Shown: positions 63,417-64,000 of the stretch, piece by piece | Numbering within the stretch: position 1 is the stretch's first letter | Layout: each line of letters begins with the position of its first letter | Notes under the pieces: model-generated | The model's database searches: none | What the model was told of the DNA's origin: nothing | The model's input: only the letters and a program-made list of their open reading frames with translations | Assembly (NCBI GenBank): GCA_023376005.1 | Contig: CM042141.1 | Coordinates: 95,706,010 to 95,770,009 of the forward strand | DNA: 64,000 nucleotides | Direction of reading: 5' to 3' | Source of the DNA: Doryteuthis pealeii | Taxonomy: Eukaryota; Mollusca; Cephalopoda; Myopsida; Loliginidae | Position numbers and translations under genes: made by a program

Positions 63417-63720
63417 AGTCATCCACAGACACGTGTTTGGCGTTTCACGCCTCTTCAGTGTAGCTAGACACAACAACTATTCTTGGCTAGGGTTGAACTC
63501 AGACTGATTGTTTGCCAGCCTTATTTCTTATCTCGGCCACTGACAGCTGCTGTAGCGACGCTGGTGTTTTTAAACTATTAAATACATGGGTTTGGTTATA
63601 TATTTTACGGTCACTGTGAGATCTAGTTTGCGGGCAAACGATCATTGCTTAAATGCTAGTAGTGAGAGTTATTGTGAGGACCTCACCTATGCTTCTAGAT
63701 TAGTTGGTCAAAATATATAA
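63417..63720 (-). mobile_element. SINE-C copy with hammerhead
   Basis: Minus strand: 'ACAGTGACCGTAAAATATA', tRNA-like CAGTGGCCGAGATAAGAAAT, B-box-like GAGTTCAACCC, 'TTGTGTCTAGCTACA' leading into the hammerhead, then (TA)n. Confidence 0.65.
63423..63463 (-). ncRNA. Hammerhead ribozyme (type I) lacking G12
   Basis: Minus strand: stem I CTACA/TGTGG (5 pairs incl. one G-U); perfect core CUGAAGA; strong stem II GGCGT/ACGCC; then AAAC where GAAAC is expected, so G12 is missing; stem III from the palindromic CACGTG; cleavage triplet GUC (63430-63428). The lost G12 should inactivate it. Confidence 0.65.
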
Positions 63721-64000
63721 CACATCACTCAATAAGTCCCAGGCCTAACTAATAAAACAACAACTTTTAGGAAAAATTCAACATAATCTCCTTCTATGGT
63801 GATACACTGATTCCAACACATAAAACCAAGGTTTTATGCGAGTGTGTTTGAAGAGGAGAGATTTTATGGATCTTGTAAAAGAGAAAGGAAAGGAAAAAAT
63901 ATTTTCTCTATTCTAGTTTGTTTTCTTGGTCATTGTGTAGTTGGCTGTCTGATGAGACTAGGCTCATTTATTGAACACAAGACTTGCTACTTGTTGTTTT
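63721..64000. mobile_element. Possible mariner-type transposon end
   Basis: CACATCACTCAATAAGTCCC followed by 'CAACTTTTAGGAAAAATTC' and 'CACTGATTCCAACACAT' resembles, from memory, the terminal region of some mariner-like elements. No transposase frame is visible before the window ends. Confidence 0.3.

Overview
This is a gene-poor, AT-rich eukaryotic window made almost entirely of transposable elements, their broken remains and simple repeats. I found no host protein-coding gene that I can support. Everything with recognisable coding sense is retroelement debris: one non-LTR (LINE) reverse transcriptase with frame breaks, several copies of the same LINE's 3-prime end, two other LINE fragments and one Penelope-like reverse transcriptase fragment. 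Abundant tRNA-derived SINEs, long (TA)n arrays, LINE tails ending in (GAT)n and Penelope-like sequence together suggest a mollusc, most likely a cephalopod such as an octopus or squid. That assignment rests on general knowledge, not on a database match.

Dispersed families, named here for convenience: SINE-A (tRNA-like head, A box near GCTCAGTCGGTAGAG, B box GGTTCGATACC); SINE-B (tRNA-like head with TGTAATGGTTA and GTTCAAATCC); SINE-C (class II, Leu/Ser-like tRNA head) whose far end carries a hammerhead ribozyme fold; a 5S rRNA-derived SINE and SINE-E, which share a 3-prime tail; three non-autonomous Helitron-like families recognised by A|TC starts and hairpin-CTRR|T ends; mariner-type MITEs; LTR-like blocks F and G; and a group of hairpin-forming elements (group H) whose arms carry a hammerhead-like core.

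Layout. 1-8.1 kb: CT-rich start, LINE 3-prime ends, a full Helitron-1 (4175-4747), 5S-SINE and tRNA-like fragments. 8.7-14.5 kb: SINE-B copies, two inverted F blocks, and a Helitron-3 nested in a group H element. 14.5-25.4 kb: dense (TA)n arrays between SINE-C, group H, Helitron-2, 5S-SINEs and Penelope-like sequence. 25.5-31.1 kb: Helitron-1 split by a GC-rich insert, a LINE 3-prime half, a long-TIR MITE and a 12-copy array of a 128-bp unit derived from a SINE-B 3-prime region. 31-43.6 kb: inverted repeats, SINE-E array, Helitron-2, the best LINE reverse transcriptase remnant (37.6-38.8 kb) and several minisatellites. 43.6-54.5 kb: a further large inverted repeat, Helitron-1 copies, a mariner-derived tandem array, G blocks and an element with telomere-like repeats between inverted arms. 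54.5-64 kb: more SINEs, inverted repeats, antisense 5S-SINEs and a final SINE-C.

The most interesting theme is self-cleaving RNA architecture. SINE-C copies end in a hammerhead with stems I, II and III and a GUC cleavage triplet. One copy (16871-16913) differs from the canonical core at a single base and sits at a junction between two head-to-tail copies. A separate series of about a dozen motifs in group H has CUGANGA and GAAA around a stem II whose sequence changes between copies while pairing is kept. A third motif, at 15.2, 19.4 and 21.65 kb, shows the same covariation around a different conserved frame. A second theme is internal tandem amplification of short mobile elements (SINE-B, SINE-E, mariner MITE).
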